64,000 nt of DNA from contig CAKSIG010000004.1 of NCBI GenBank assembly GCA_934463035.1, positions 124,001 through 188,000 of the forward strand, read 5' to 3'. The translations under genes were made by a program, and so were the position numbers. Positions within the stretch are counted from its first letter, which is position 1. Every line of letters starts with the position of its first letter. Source of the stretch: an uncultured Eubacteriales bacterium. GTDB taxonomy: Bacteria > Bacillota > Clostridia > Oscillospirales > Acutalibacteraceae. Below the pieces are notes generated by a model. That model saw nothing but the letters and a program-made list of their open reading frames with translations. It was not told where the DNA came from and searched no databases. Shown one piece after another: positions 1 through 8,690 of the stretch.

Positions 1-304
1 CCATAACGGGACGTAAGTATTCGACCGATTTTGTGAAAATGTCGTCCATACTTTTTTCGCAGACGCAGGCGCGGCTGTAACCTGCAATTCCGAAAATTTT
101 TCCCATACGGTCAAGCGCTTCCTCAAAGTCAAAATCCTCGCTTTGCGGTTCAATATATATGGTAGACTGTGATTTTTTTACAGTAACTTTTCCGAGTTCG
201 TTTAAACGCCGCTTTATATTCTTAACCAATTTGTCTTCAAAAGTACAGCGATTTTGACCTTTTAAAGCAAGCTCGCCGTTTTTAATAAGTATTATTTCTT
301 TCAT
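1..304 (-). CDS. thiI: ThiI, tRNA 4-thiouridine sulfurtransferase (N-terminal part)
   Basis: Only the first ~101 residues are inside the window; the gene runs off the left edge. The start MKEIILIKNGELALKGQNR and the following FEDKLVKNIKRRL match the N-terminal ferredoxin-like domain that precedes the THUMP domain of ThiI, which uses persulfide sulfur to make 4-thiouridine in tRNA and, in some bacteria, thiamine thiazole. Its ATG overlaps the TGA stop of the cysteine desulfurase upstream (ATGA, 301-304), so the two are translationally coupled. The Firmicute pairing of thiI with a dedicated desulfurase supports the call. The catalytic PP-loop part is not visible. Confidence 0.88.
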   Translation of the reverse strand, partial: MKEIILIKNGELALKGQNRCTFEDKLVKNIKRRLNELGKVTVKKSQSTIYIEPQSEDFDFEEALDRMGKIFGIAGYSRACVCEKSMDDIFTKSVEYLRPVM

Positions 305-1440
305 ACATTTGCCTTTCTGATTTTTTTAACTGCTTCATTAAGCGCCTCGCAAAGACAATCAACGTCATTTTTGTTGTTATATCTGCCGAAGCTAATGCGC
401 AATGCGCTGTCGGTCAATTCAGAGGGAAGTCCCAATTCAGTAAGCACGTAACTCTTATGACCCTTAGAGCAGGCGCTGCCGCTTGAAACGTAAATATCGC
501 GGCTTTCAAGATAGTGAAGCAATGTCTCCGAACGGTATCCTTTAACAGAAATGTTAAGTATATAGGGAATAGCAGAATCAGGAGAATTAACGGTCACAAA
601 GCCCGTTTTCAATAATTCATTTTTCGCATAATCGCATAGCACACGCGTTTCCGCGAGTGTTTTCGATAAATCGGGTATATCGGCAACTGCACCGTGCAGT
701 CCGCAAATAAGCGGGACCGATTCGGTTCCCGAACGCATACCGCGCTCCTGTCCGCCGCCGCGGATAAGAGGGGAAACCTTTATGCCTTTTTTGCAGTAAA
801 GAAATCCTATTCCTTTCGGCCCGTTTACTTTGTGACCGCTTGCCGAAAGCATATCGACTCCCATTTGTTGAACGTTAATCGGCAGTTTGCCAAATCCCTG
901 AACTGCGTCTGTGTGGAAATAGGCGTTGGGCGCCGATTTTCTTGTTAAAGCAACGGCTTCCTTTATCGGCTGAACGGAGCCAATTTCGTTGTTTACAAGC
1001 ATAATACTTACAAGTGCGGTCCGCTCATTCAACGCATTTTCAAGTTCATTCAGTGAGATAATACCGTTTTTATCGGGTTTTAGATAAACTACATCATAAC
1101 CGAGTTCTGAGAGATGTTTGCAGCATTCAAGCACAGAGGGGTGTTCGATTGACGAAGTTATTATTCGGTTGCCTGCGTGCTTGCGGGCAAGCACTGACAT
1201 AAGCGCGGTATTGTTTGATTCGGTGCCGCAACCCGTAAAATATATTTCATCGTCACGGCAGCGTATTAATTTTGCAACAGCGTGTCTTGATTCACTAACG
1301 GCAATTTCCGCTTCCATACCGAGACGGTGCAGGGAAGAAGGATTACCCCATACATTTGTGAGTGCGTCATTCATAAATTCAATCGAACGTTCACAAGGTT
1401 TTGTTGTAGAACTGTTGTCAAGATACACGATATGCTCCAA
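301..1440 (-). CDS. iscS: Cysteine desulfurase (NifS/IscS family) partnered with ThiI
   Basis: PLP enzyme of 379 residues that takes sulfur from cysteine as an enzyme persulfide. Visible motifs: N-terminal YLDNSSTTKP, HTDAVQGFGK near residue 175, the PLP-lysine region SASGHKVNGPKG near 200, and the persulfide loop SSGSACSKGHKS near 325 with the active Cys. The start codon is TTG at 1440, preceded by AAGGGG at good spacing; no ATG fits better. A TTGTTA/TATAAT promoter lies just upstream. Its stop overlaps the thiI start, so ThiI is the likely sulfur acceptor (inference from context; the paralogue called NifZ in Bacillus has this arrangement). A general Fe-S role cannot be excluded. Confidence 0.92.
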   Translation of the reverse strand: MEHIVYLDNSSTTKPCERSIEFMNDALTNVWGNPSSLHRLGMEAEIAVSESRHAVAKLIRCRDDEIYFTGCGTESNNTALMSVLARKHAGNRIITSSIEHPSVLECCKHLSELGYDVVYLKPDKNGIISLNELENALNERTALVSIMLVNNEIGSVQPIKEAVALTRKSAPNAYFHTDAVQGFGKLPINVQQMGVDMLSASGHKVNGPKGIGFLYCKKGIKVSPLIRGGGQERGMRSGTESVPLICGLHGAVADIPDLSKTLAETRVLCDYAKNELLKTGFVTVNSPDSAIPYILNISVKGYRSETLLHYLESRDIYVSSGSACSKGHKSYVLTELGLPSELTDSALRISFGRYNNKNDVDCLCEALNEAVKKIRKANV

Positions 1441-1473
1441 GAGCTACAACCCCTTTTTACATCTTTAAACTGT

Positions 1474-1502
1474 ATTATACAATATTTCTGTCGAATTAAC
1501 AA
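1474..1502 (-). promoter_or_regulatory. Sigma-A-type promoter for iscS-thiI
   Basis: Minus-strand -35 TTGTTA (1497-1502), 17-bp spacer, and a perfect -10 TATAAT (1474-1479), about 35 bp ahead of the iscS start. Confidence 0.6.
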
Positions 1503-1593
1503 CATTATTAAGAATAAAAATTGAAAAAAATAATATTTATTTAGAGAAAGACTCAAACACACTTAATAATTGCATATACGAGGAGAATTATTT

Positions 1594-2910
1594 TTGTTAA
1601 ATTATCTTGAAACTTTAATTTCGGGTATGCTTCCGTTTGTTCTTACGCTTACGGCAGGAACTTTTCTTTCGGTAAAAACGAGATTTTTTCAATTCAGGCA
1701 TTTACCGCAAAGCATAGCGGTCGTATTCGGAAAAGGATCCAGAAAAAAAGCTGATACAGGACTTACTTCGTTTCAGGCGGTATGTACCGCTCTCTCGGCG
1801 ACGGTTGGTACAGGCAATATTGCCGCGGTTGCCGGCGCAATAGCTCTCGGCGGACCGGGTGCAGTATTTTGGATGTGGGTATCCTCACTTGCGGGAATGT
1901 GCGTTAAACTCTGTGAAATAGTTTTAGCCGTAATCTATCGTGAAAAGAGCGGCGATAAATTTGTCGGCGGACCGATGTACTATATAAAAAAAGGTGCCAA
2001 AAAAGGGTTTGCGCCTTTTTCATACATATTTGCCGTACTTTGTGTTTTCGCATCGTTTACAAGCGGAAATATGACGCAAATTAACACGATGGCATTATCG
2101 GCGGAAAAGGGAATAGGCTTTCAACTTGCAGTCGGGGTTTTATCTGCAATAATAACGTTCGCTGTGCTTTCCGGCGGTGCCAAAAGAATAGGAAAAGTTA
2201 CAGAAAAAATTGTCCCGTTAATGGCAGGACTTTATATCATTCTGACCTTAGGCGTTATACTTCGCAATGCGCAGGAACTGCCCGACGTTTTTAGAAAAAT
2301 AATAACAGGTGCTTTTAACCCTGCGGCGGTTACAGGAGGTGCGGTCGGTTCGTTTGCCGTTGCGGCGGTCACAGGTGCTTCACGCGGATTGTTTTCTAAC
2401 GAGGCAGGACTCGGAACCTCGGCAATCGCTTATGCTTCTGCGTCTGACGATGCTGTAAAACAGGGATTATTCGGAATTTTTGAGGTGTTTGCCGATACCA
2501 TAGTGATTTGCACATTAACGGCTGTCACAATTCTTTGTTCACCAACTAACGTCAGTTACGGAATGAATGCTTCTTCCGAATTGGTAACTCGGTGCCTAAG
2601 TCAGGTGTACGGAAATCTATCAGGGATTCTTATGACGGTAATGCTTTGCTTTTTCGGAATATCAAGCGTTATCGGGTGGGGATTTTACGGGATAAATTGT
2701 ATGGAGTATGCCTTCGGCAAAAAATATGTAAAAGGATACATACTCTTATATTCGGTTATTTGTATATTAGGAACGGTCTGCGATACCGATACAGTTTGGC
2801 GCATTTCGGGCGTTTCAAACGGTATGATGCTTACTGTAAATATATTATTCATTATGCTTCTTTCGCCGAAAGTAATTGAAAAACTGCGCATGTTTGACTC
2901 AGCAATGTAA
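1594..2910 (+). CDS. Sodium:alanine/glycine symporter, AGCS family
   Basis: Integral membrane Na+-coupled amino-acid importer of the AGCS (DagA/AlsT) family, 438 residues with about ten hydrophobic segments. Family blocks seen: ALSATVGTGNIAAVAGAIALGGPGA-type stretch near residue 75, GGPMYYI near 130, and SRGLFSNEAGLGTSAIA near 265. The reading frame opens at a TTG at 1570, but the AGGAG at 1581-1585 points to the TTG at 1594 (8-bp gap), giving MLNYLETLISGMLPF, and that start is used here. Substrate (alanine, glycine or serine) cannot be read from sequence. It is followed 42 bp later by a peptidase gene on the same strand, so peptide-derived amino-acid uptake is a plausible shared theme. Confidence 0.9.
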   Translation: MLNYLETLISGMLPFVLTLTAGTFLSVKTRFFQFRHLPQSIAVVFGKGSRKKADTGLTSFQAVCTALSATVGTGNIAAVAGAIALGGPGAVFWMWVSSLAGMCVKLCEIVLAVIYREKSGDKFVGGPMYYIKKGAKKGFAPFSYIFAVLCVFASFTSGNMTQINTMALSAEKGIGFQLAVGVLSAIITFAVLSGGAKRIGKVTEKIVPLMAGLYIILTLGVILRNAQELPDVFRKIITGAFNPAAVTGGAVGSFAVAAVTGASRGLFSNEAGLGTSAIAYASASDDAVKQGLFGIFEVFADTIVICTLTAVTILCSPTNVSYGMNASSELVTRCLSQVYGNLSGILMTVMLCFFGISSVIGWGFYGINCMEYAFGKKYVKGYILLYSVICILGTVCDTDTVWRISGVSNGMMLTVNILFIMLLSPKVIEKLRMFDSAM

Positions 2911-2952
2911 AAATGTTATAATTACAAAAGAATTAAATCCGGATGTGACGTT

Positions 2953-4020
2953 ATGCAAGAAAGAGTGAAAAAATTAGCAAGCCTTTTATCTGAAAATGAG
3001 GCGATGCTTATAACTTCAAATCAAAACAGATTTTATTTTACAGGATTTCCTTCATCGGCTGGAATGGTCGTTATAACGCACAGCGAGGCACGGTTGTTTA
3101 TTGATTTTCGCTATTATGAAAAGGCTAAAAAAAGCGTAAATTCGTGCAGCGTCGTTATGGCGACAAGAGCTTTTAAACAGGTCGCGGATTTTCTTGTTTT
3201 AAGAAAAATCAACACACTGTATGTGGAAACGGGAAACGTTTCAATAGATGAATTTAAAAATATCAAATCCGCAATGCCGAAAGTTAATGTAAGCGAAGAT
3301 GAAAGATTTTATGAAGAAATACTTTCAATGCGCTCTGTAAAATCGGAAAATGAAATAGAAAATATTAAGAAAGCGCAGTCGTTTACCGATAATACTTTTT
3401 CCTATATTCTTTCGCGAATTGAGGCGGGGCGCACAGAAAAAGACATAATGCTTGATATGGAGTTTTATATGCGCCGTTTGGGCAGCGAGGGAATAGCTTT
3501 CGATTTCATCGTGGCTTCGGGCGAAAACACTTCATTGCCACACGCCGTTCCCACCGACAGAGTTATAAAATGCGGTGACTTTATAACGATGGATTTCGGT
3601 GCGGTGTTTAACGGTTATCGTTCCGATATGACGAGAACCGTCGCCGTCGGAAATGTAACCGACGAACAGGCGCTTGTATATAATACTGTCCTCAATGCGC
3701 AGACAGCAGCATTTAACACAATTAAAATCGGAGTTAAATGCTGTGATATTGACAAGGCGGCGCGCGATGTGATCGCAAACGCAGGATACGGCAAATATTT
3801 CGGACATGCTCTCGGTCACAGCGTCGGCATCGACATACACGAGGCTCCGAATTTTTCACCGAGCTGTAAAGAAACAGTTAAAGCGGGTAACGTCATCACC
3901 GTTGAACCGGGCATTTATATTGAAAATAAATTCGGAGTCCGCATAGAAGATATGGCGGTAATTACGCCAAATGGCTGTGAGGATATTACCGCTTCCGAAC
4001 ATAAATTGATTGTTCTGTAA
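2953..4020 (+). CDS. Xaa-Pro aminopeptidase, M24B family
   Basis: Cytoplasmic metallopeptidase of 355 residues that removes residues N-terminal to proline. It has the creatinase-like N-terminal domain (1-125) and the pita-bread catalytic domain (130-355). Metal ligands of the family are visible: D in MDFGAVFNGYRSDMTRT (two Asp), H in GHALGHSVGIDIHEAP, and E in VEPGIYIE and GVRIEDMAV. Length is normal for the short bacterial PepP/PepQ-like class. ATG at 2953 is used; the upstream Shine-Dalgarno is weak. Whether it prefers dipeptides or longer peptides is unknown. Confidence 0.9.
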   Translation: MQERVKKLASLLSENEAMLITSNQNRFYFTGFPSSAGMVVITHSEARLFIDFRYYEKAKKSVNSCSVVMATRAFKQVADFLVLRKINTLYVETGNVSIDEFKNIKSAMPKVNVSEDERFYEEILSMRSVKSENEIENIKKAQSFTDNTFSYILSRIEAGRTEKDIMLDMEFYMRRLGSEGIAFDFIVASGENTSLPHAVPTDRVIKCGDFITMDFGAVFNGYRSDMTRTVAVGNVTDEQALVYNTVLNAQTAAFNTIKIGVKCCDIDKAARDVIANAGYGKYFGHALGHSVGIDIHEAPNFSPSCKETVKAGNVITVEPGIYIENKFGVRIEDMAVITPNGCEDITASEHKLIVL

Positions 4021-4027
4021 AAAAGTG

Positions 4028-4056
4028 TTGCAAATTTATTTAATATGTGATAATAT
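4028..4056 (+). promoter_or_regulatory. Promoter for secG
   Basis: TTGCAA (4028-4033), 17-bp spacer, TAATAT (4051-4056), 36 bp before the secG ATG. Five of six and four of six matches to the vegetative consensus. Confidence 0.5.
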
Positions 4057-4091
4057 ATCTCTTGTATGAGTAACGTGTGGAGGTGTTTTTA

Positions 4092-4340
4092 ATGAATGCT
4101 TTTGAAATAATATTGGGAATACTTGTAATTCTCGTTTCTTTGTTTATAATTGCAGTTGTTCTTCTGCAACAGGGTCACCGCTCGGGCATAAACGGCGCTA
4201 TATCAGGCGGTGCCGATACTTTTCTTTCTAAGAACAAGGCAAGAACTTTCGACGCGTCCTTAGCGCGTTGGACAAAGTATGTCGCTTTGCTGTTCTTCAT
4301 TTTGGCGATTGTTGCAAACGTACTCGCGCTCAGAAAATAG
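4092..4340 (+). CDS. secG: Protein-export membrane protein SecG
   Basis: Small subunit of the SecYEG translocon, 82 residues with two transmembrane helices (about residues 3-23 and 58-79) joined by a cytoplasmic loop carrying LLQQGHRSGINGAISGGADT, the SecG signature (QxG...GGA). The start is ATG at 4092, set by GGAGGTG just upstream; a GTG at 4077 overlaps that ribosome-binding site and is rejected. It has its own promoter and is followed by rpsU. In many Clostridia secG sits beside rnr/smpB, which is not the case here. Confidence 0.9.
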   Translation: MNAFEIILGILVILVSLFIIAVVLLQQGHRSGINGAISGGADTFLSKNKARTFDASLARWTKYVALLFFILAIVANVLALRK

Positions 4341-4392
4341 TTTTTCAGCCCGTTTTCGTTTGCCCTACATAAGTAAATGTGCAAACAATCGC

Positions 4393-4421
4393 TTGACTAA
4401 ATTTGTTTATTATTGTATAAT
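4393..4421 (+). promoter_or_regulatory. Strong promoter for rpsU
   Basis: TTGACT (4393-4398), exactly 17 bp, TATAAT (4416-4421). Near-perfect sigma-A promoter 50 bp upstream of the rpsU ATG, as expected for a ribosomal protein gene. Confidence 0.75.
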
Positions 4422-4471
4422 ATTTTTTACAATCATAAGACCCCTGCAATTCTGCGGAGGGAGGGAATATA

Positions 4472-4648
4472 ATGAGTCAGGTAAGAATTAAAGATAATGA
4501 GTCTCTTGATAACGCTTTACGCCGCTTTAAGAGACAAACCGCGAAAGACGGTGTTATACAGGAAGTGCGCAAGAGAGAACACTATGAGAAACCCTCTGTA
4601 AAGCGCAAAAAGAAGTCGGAAGCTGCTCGTAAAAGAAAGTTCCGCTAA
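4472..4648 (+). CDS. rpsU: 30S ribosomal protein S21
   Basis: 58 residues, MSQVRIKDNESLDNALRRFK at the N-terminus, then a basic C-terminus rich in Lys/Arg (KRKKKSEAARKRKFR). This matches bS21, which sits near the anti-Shine-Dalgarno end of 16S rRNA. GGAGGGAGGG precedes the ATG, an unusually long Shine-Dalgarno run. Own promoter before and hairpin terminator directly after, so it is a single-gene unit. Confidence 0.95.
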   Translation: MSQVRIKDNESLDNALRRFKRQTAKDGVIQEVRKREHYEKPSVKRKKKSEAARKRKFR

Positions 4649-4658
4649 AATTTTAATT

Positions 4659-4690
4659 AAAAAAGCGGTTGTTTTCAACCGCTTTTTTTA
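4659..4690 (+). terminator. Rho-independent terminator of rpsU
   Basis: Perfect inverted repeat AAAAAAGCGGTTG / CAACCGCTTTTTT with a TTTT loop, 11 bp after the rpsU stop and ending in a T-run. Confidence 0.92.
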
Positions 4691-4702
4691 TTGAGGTAGT
4701 TT

Positions 4703-5203
4703 ATGCTTTTAAAGCCAAAAATAAAACTTGACAGGATTACTGATATAACAGTTGAAATCTTAAAGAAATACAGCATCAAGGCATTAATTCTTGATGTTGA
4801 TAATACTATGTCCACGCACCACGGTCAAATATTGACTGACGGGCTTTCTGAATGGCTGACCTATATGAAAGCCAACAAAATAAATCTTACCATACTTTCA
4901 AATTCAAACTATAAACGCGTAAAGCCGTTTGCCGACAAGGTCAGGCTTGATTTTATCAGTCTGGGTCTTAAGCCGCTGCCTTTCGGATTTTTGCGTGCCT
5001 GCAAAGCTCTCGGCGTAAAGCGCCGCGAAGCGGCAATTGTCGGCGATCAGATATTCACAGACACGCTCGGCGGCAATGCGGTCGGTGTGAAAACAATTTT
5101 ACTTACTCCGATAAAACCTGAAACATCGGCGCGTTTCCGTTTTAAAAGAAAACTTGAAAAAGCAGTTTTCAAAATATACCGTATTAAAAACACAGAGGTG
5201 TGA
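4703..5203 (+). CDS. yqeG: YqeG-family HAD phosphatase
   Basis: Cytoplasmic HAD-superfamily (subfamily IIIA) phosphatase, 166 residues. Motif I is ILDVDNTMSTHH near residue 35 (nucleophile and acid/base Asp), motif II LSNSNYKR near 70, and motif III/IV GDQIFTDTLGGN near 118. The substrate of YqeG is not settled; phosphatidylglycerophosphatase-type activity is known for related GEP4/PgpA-like enzymes. The stop overlaps the ribosome-binding site of the next gene, so they are co-transcribed. Confidence 0.85.
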   Translation: MLLKPKIKLDRITDITVEILKKYSIKALILDVDNTMSTHHGQILTDGLSEWLTYMKANKINLTILSNSNYKRVKPFADKVRLDFISLGLKPLPFGFLRACKALGVKRREAAIVGDQIFTDTLGGNAVGVKTILLTPIKPETSARFRFKRKLEKAVFKIYRIKNTEV

Positions 5204-5205
5204 TT

Positions 5206-6066
5206 ATGTCAATGAAGTTCGGACCTGCGGGAAATTCAAAAAGTTTCTTTGAAATGGGTTATAAGGGCAGTCTCGACGTTCCTGAGTATTTGCAAAAAAT
5301 GGGACTTGACGCTTTTGAGTATCAGTGCGGCAGGGGAGTAAATATCGGTCTTGAAAAGGCTGCCGAACTCGGAATGAGAGCAAAGGCGGCAGGTATAAGA
5401 CTCTCGCTTCATGCGCCGTATTATATTTCCATGTCCTCAATAGAAGAACAAAAAAGGCTTAATTCAATAAATTATATTCTTGCAAGCGCAAGAGCGGTTA
5501 ACGCTATGGGCGGCGACCGCATTGTCGTCCATACAGGTTCTTGCGGTAAAATTTCCCGTGAAGAGGCATTGGAATTGGCAATAAATACAATGAAACTTTC
5601 GCTGTCGGCTCTCGATAACGAGGGATTAGGGCATATTCATATTTGCCCCGAAACAATGGGTAAGGTTAATCAACTCGGAACGCTTGATGAGGTGATTGCA
5701 CTTTGCGAAATAGATGAAAGGCTGATTCCGTGCATTGACTTCGGTCATTTGAACGCCCGCGATATGGGTTCGCTTAATTCTAAATCTGATTTTAAGGTTA
5801 TATTTGAAAAAATAGGTAACAAATTAGGTTCGGACAGGCTTAAAAACTTCCATTCACACTTTTCAAAAATTGAATATACATCAGGCGGTGAAAAGAAGCA
5901 CCTTACGTTTGCCGACACAAAGTTCGGTCCCGATTACGAACCGATGCTTGAATTGGCGGCTGAAAATAATTGCTGTATGACGGTTATCTGCGAGTCTGAC
6001 GGGACTCAGGCGGAAGATGCCAAAACAATGAAAGAGTATTACTCAAAGATTACTTCCGATAATTGA
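5206..6066 (+). CDS. Endonuclease IV-like TIM-barrel protein
   Basis: 286 residues of AP-endonuclease 2 fold; endonuclease IV cuts DNA 5' to abasic sites using three Zn ions. Candidate ligands are visible in order: LHAPYYIS, VVHTGS, CPETMGK, CIDFGHLNA, FHSHFSKIE, and ICESDG near the end. The usual DRHxxxG ligand block is absent; GGEKKHLTF occupies that region, so this is a divergent clade and DNA-repair activity is likely but not certain. The ATG at 5206 is chosen because AGAGGTG lies 5 bp before it; an ATG six bases later is possible. It overlaps the transcription unit of yqeG and precedes a P-type ATPase. Confidence 0.78.
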   Translation: MSMKFGPAGNSKSFFEMGYKGSLDVPEYLQKMGLDAFEYQCGRGVNIGLEKAAELGMRAKAAGIRLSLHAPYYISMSSIEEQKRLNSINYILASARAVNAMGGDRIVVHTGSCGKISREEALELAINTMKLSLSALDNEGLGHIHICPETMGKVNQLGTLDEVIALCEIDERLIPCIDFGHLNARDMGSLNSKSDFKVIFEKIGNKLGSDRLKNFHSHFSKIEYTSGGEKKHLTFADTKFGPDYEPMLELAAENNCCMTVICESDGTQAEDAKTMKEYYSKITSDN

Positions 6067-6082
6067 AAGGAACGGTGTTTTT

Positions 6083-8677
6083 ATGATATGGCACAGCTCT
6101 GAAATATCAGAAATTTTGACAAAGCTCGATGTTGACGATAAAAAAGGTCTGAGCAACGGCGTTGCGGAAATGCGCCTTGAAAAGTACGGAAAAAATGTTA
6201 TAAAAAAGATTGAAAGACCGTCATTTGCAAGGCGTTTTGTGTCACAGCTTACAAGCAAGCCCGTTATAGCGCTGGTTTTAATAGCCTTAATATCGTTTGC
6301 GGTTTCATTGATATATGCCGAGACAAATATTTTTTCGCCTATTCTGATTATTGCAATCGTTGTTATTAACGCACTTATAAGTGCTTATCACCTACATAAT
6401 TGCGACCACGCTTTGGATAATTTTAAGAGTATGTCGCATCCCTCTGTCAGCGTTTTGCGCGACGGAATTGTAAAAACAATAAATTCCGACGACCTCGTTC
6501 CGGGCGATATTATTCTGTTAGAAGCAGGGGACTATGTTTGCGCCGACGCCCGCATTATTGATTGCACCGAGTTTAGATGCAATGAGGTGTCGGTCACAGG
6601 CGAGGAAATTCCCGCCCCCAAAAACGGCAACGCAATCGTTGAGGATATTACCGCGCTTGACAAACGCAATAATATGATTTATATGGGCAGTACCGTTGTT
6701 CACGGCAGTGCGAAAGCCGTCGTGGTATCTACGGGACTTTATACAGAGCTTGGCCACACAGAAACCATACTTCAACAAACAGGCGCCGACAAACTGCCGC
6801 TCCAAAAAGAGCTTGACGGATTAGGAAACACCGTTAACATAATCATACTTGCTATATGCGCCGTTGTTTTCGTAATAGGAATGATACAAAACTTTTCTTC
6901 GGGTTCATTCGCAAGTATGACATTAAGGGTTCTTATGAACGCCGCCGCGCTTGCCGTTGCCGCAATTCCCGAGGGTCTTCCTGCTATTGCAACCATAGTT
7001 ATTGCCATCGGAATACAGCGCATTATGCACGAAAATATTATTATAAAAGATGCAGGCGCGCTTGAAACTATCGGCAAAACCTCAGTAATCTGCTGCGATA
7101 AAACGGGAATACTTACACGCAACAAGATGAAGCTGAGTTACATTTTTGACGGCAAAAAAATGACTGATGTGGAGTCGGAAGCACTTGACGACAACGCTTC
7201 AATGGTTTTAAGACTCGCGGCTATTTGCTCCACCCTGGAAAATGATTCCACCGAGGTTGCTATTGACAACGCCTGCCTTGCTTACAACTCGTTTTCAAAG
7301 GACGACGTTGAAAATATTTACCCCCGCCTTGCCGTTATACCGTTTGATTCAGAGCGCAAGTCTATGACGACCGTAAATATGATAAACGAACGACCGTTTG
7401 CGATAGTTAAGGGCGCCCCCGAAATAGTAATTCCGAAATGCACGGGTTGCAACAATGAAGAATTACTTAAAATGAATGACCTAATGGCGGACGACGCATT
7501 GCGTGTGATATGTATAGCAATACGACCGTTAGATACTATTCCTGCTAACCCAAATCCTGATGAAATTGAAAAAGAACTAACCTTTGTCGGATTACTCGGT
7601 CTGATTGATCCGCCACGGGACGGAGTTATTACGGACATTGAAACCTGTGATTCGGCAGGTATAAAAACAGTTATGCTGACGGGCGATAACATAACAACCG
7701 CCAAGGCTGTTGCACGCAGGATAGGAATATTAAAGGACGGAACGGACGCTGTTTCGGGTGCTGAACTCAGTGAGATGAGCGATGATGAATTGGCAAACAA
7801 CATTGCTAAATATTCTGTCTTTGCAAGAATAACGCCAAACGATAAAGTCCGCATTATTAAGGCGTTTCAGAAAAACGGTATGACGGTCACAGTTACCGGC
7901 GACGGTCTTGCCGATGCCGAGGCGCTTGCCGCCGCCGATGTTGGCTGTGCTATGGGCAAGTTTGGCACAGATGTAGCAAAAGGAAACGCCGACGTAATTA
8001 TAACCAACAGCAGATTTTGTTCGATAGTATCCGCAATCCGAGAGAGCAGGGGATTGTTCTCAAACATTAAAAAATCGGTTAATTACTTGTTAAGCTGTAA
8101 TATGGCGGAGATACTTACCGTATTTTTCGGACTTTTGGCATTTAAAAATATGCCCGTATCGGCAGTTCAGCTCCTTTGGATAAATTTGTTGACCGATTGC
8201 GCACCCGCAATATCAATTAGTATGGAGAGTGCCGATAGATCCGTTATGAACCGCCGTCCTTCCGCGGTGTCAAATATGTTCGATATTAATTCGTCGGTAC
8301 ATTCGGCTGTCTGCTGCTTGTTTATAACGGTTATGTCCGTTTTATCTTATATAATCGGTATCCGCGTCGGAGTCGCCTACGCTATGTCTATGACATTCTT
8401 AACGCTCGGCGCCTCACAGATATTCAATTGTTACGCAAACAAATTTTCAGGTTCTGTTTTAAATTCTGGAATATTTAAAAATCAGTTTATGAACATTTCG
8501 TGCTTTGCAACGCTTTTAATAATGATATTCTTGGTCGTGACGCCTGCCGGATATGTATTCGGGTTGACAATCTTGCCCGTTTCCCGTTTCCTGCTTTGCA
8601 TTTTATTCGCTTTTTTGGTCATTCCCGTAAGCGAAATAACAAAGTATATTTGCTTTGCTGTAAATAAAAATAGATAG
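6083..8677 (+). CDS. Calcium-type P2 ATPase with altered signature motifs
   Basis: Membrane cation pump of 864 residues. Order: actuator domain with VTGEE near 174, TM4 AAIPEGLPAI near 297, phosphorylation loop CCDKTGILT near 340, nucleotide-binding domain with KGAPE, hinge TGDN and TGDGLADAEAL near 615, then TM5-TM10. Ion-site residues of SERCA/PMR1-type pumps are kept (IPEGLP in TM4, SCNMAE in TM5, NLLTDCAP in TM6), so Ca2+ export is the best guess. Odd points: DKTGILT replaces DKTGTLT and GDGLADAEAL replaces GDGVNDAPAL, losing a conserved Asn and Pro. The cytosolic ligands Asp are kept, so it may still be active. Confidence 0.88.
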   Translation: MIWHSSEISEILTKLDVDDKKGLSNGVAEMRLEKYGKNVIKKIERPSFARRFVSQLTSKPVIALVLIALISFAVSLIYAETNIFSPILIIAIVVINALISAYHLHNCDHALDNFKSMSHPSVSVLRDGIVKTINSDDLVPGDIILLEAGDYVCADARIIDCTEFRCNEVSVTGEEIPAPKNGNAIVEDITALDKRNNMIYMGSTVVHGSAKAVVVSTGLYTELGHTETILQQTGADKLPLQKELDGLGNTVNIIILAICAVVFVIGMIQNFSSGSFASMTLRVLMNAAALAVAAIPEGLPAIATIVIAIGIQRIMHENIIIKDAGALETIGKTSVICCDKTGILTRNKMKLSYIFDGKKMTDVESEALDDNASMVLRLAAICSTLENDSTEVAIDNACLAYNSFSKDDVENIYPRLAVIPFDSERKSMTTVNMINERPFAIVKGAPEIVIPKCTGCNNEELLKMNDLMADDALRVICIAIRPLDTIPANPNPDEIEKELTFVGLLGLIDPPRDGVITDIETCDSAGIKTVMLTGDNITTAKAVARRIGILKDGTDAVSGAELSEMSDDELANNIAKYSVFARITPNDKVRIIKAFQKNGMTVTVTGDGLADAEALAAADVGCAMGKFGTDVAKGNADVIITNSRFCSIVSAIRESRGLFSNIKKSVNYLLSCNMAEILTVFFGLLAFKNMPVSAVQLLWINLLTDCAPAISISMESADRSVMNRRPSAVSNMFDINSSVHSAVCCLFITVMSVLSYIIGIRVGVAYAMSMTFLTLGASQIFNCYANKFSGSVLNSGIFKNQFMNISCFATLLIMIFLVVTPAGYVFGLTILPVSRFLLCILFAFLVIPVSEITKYICFAVNKNR

Positions 8678-8690
8678 AGGTAAGAAAACA

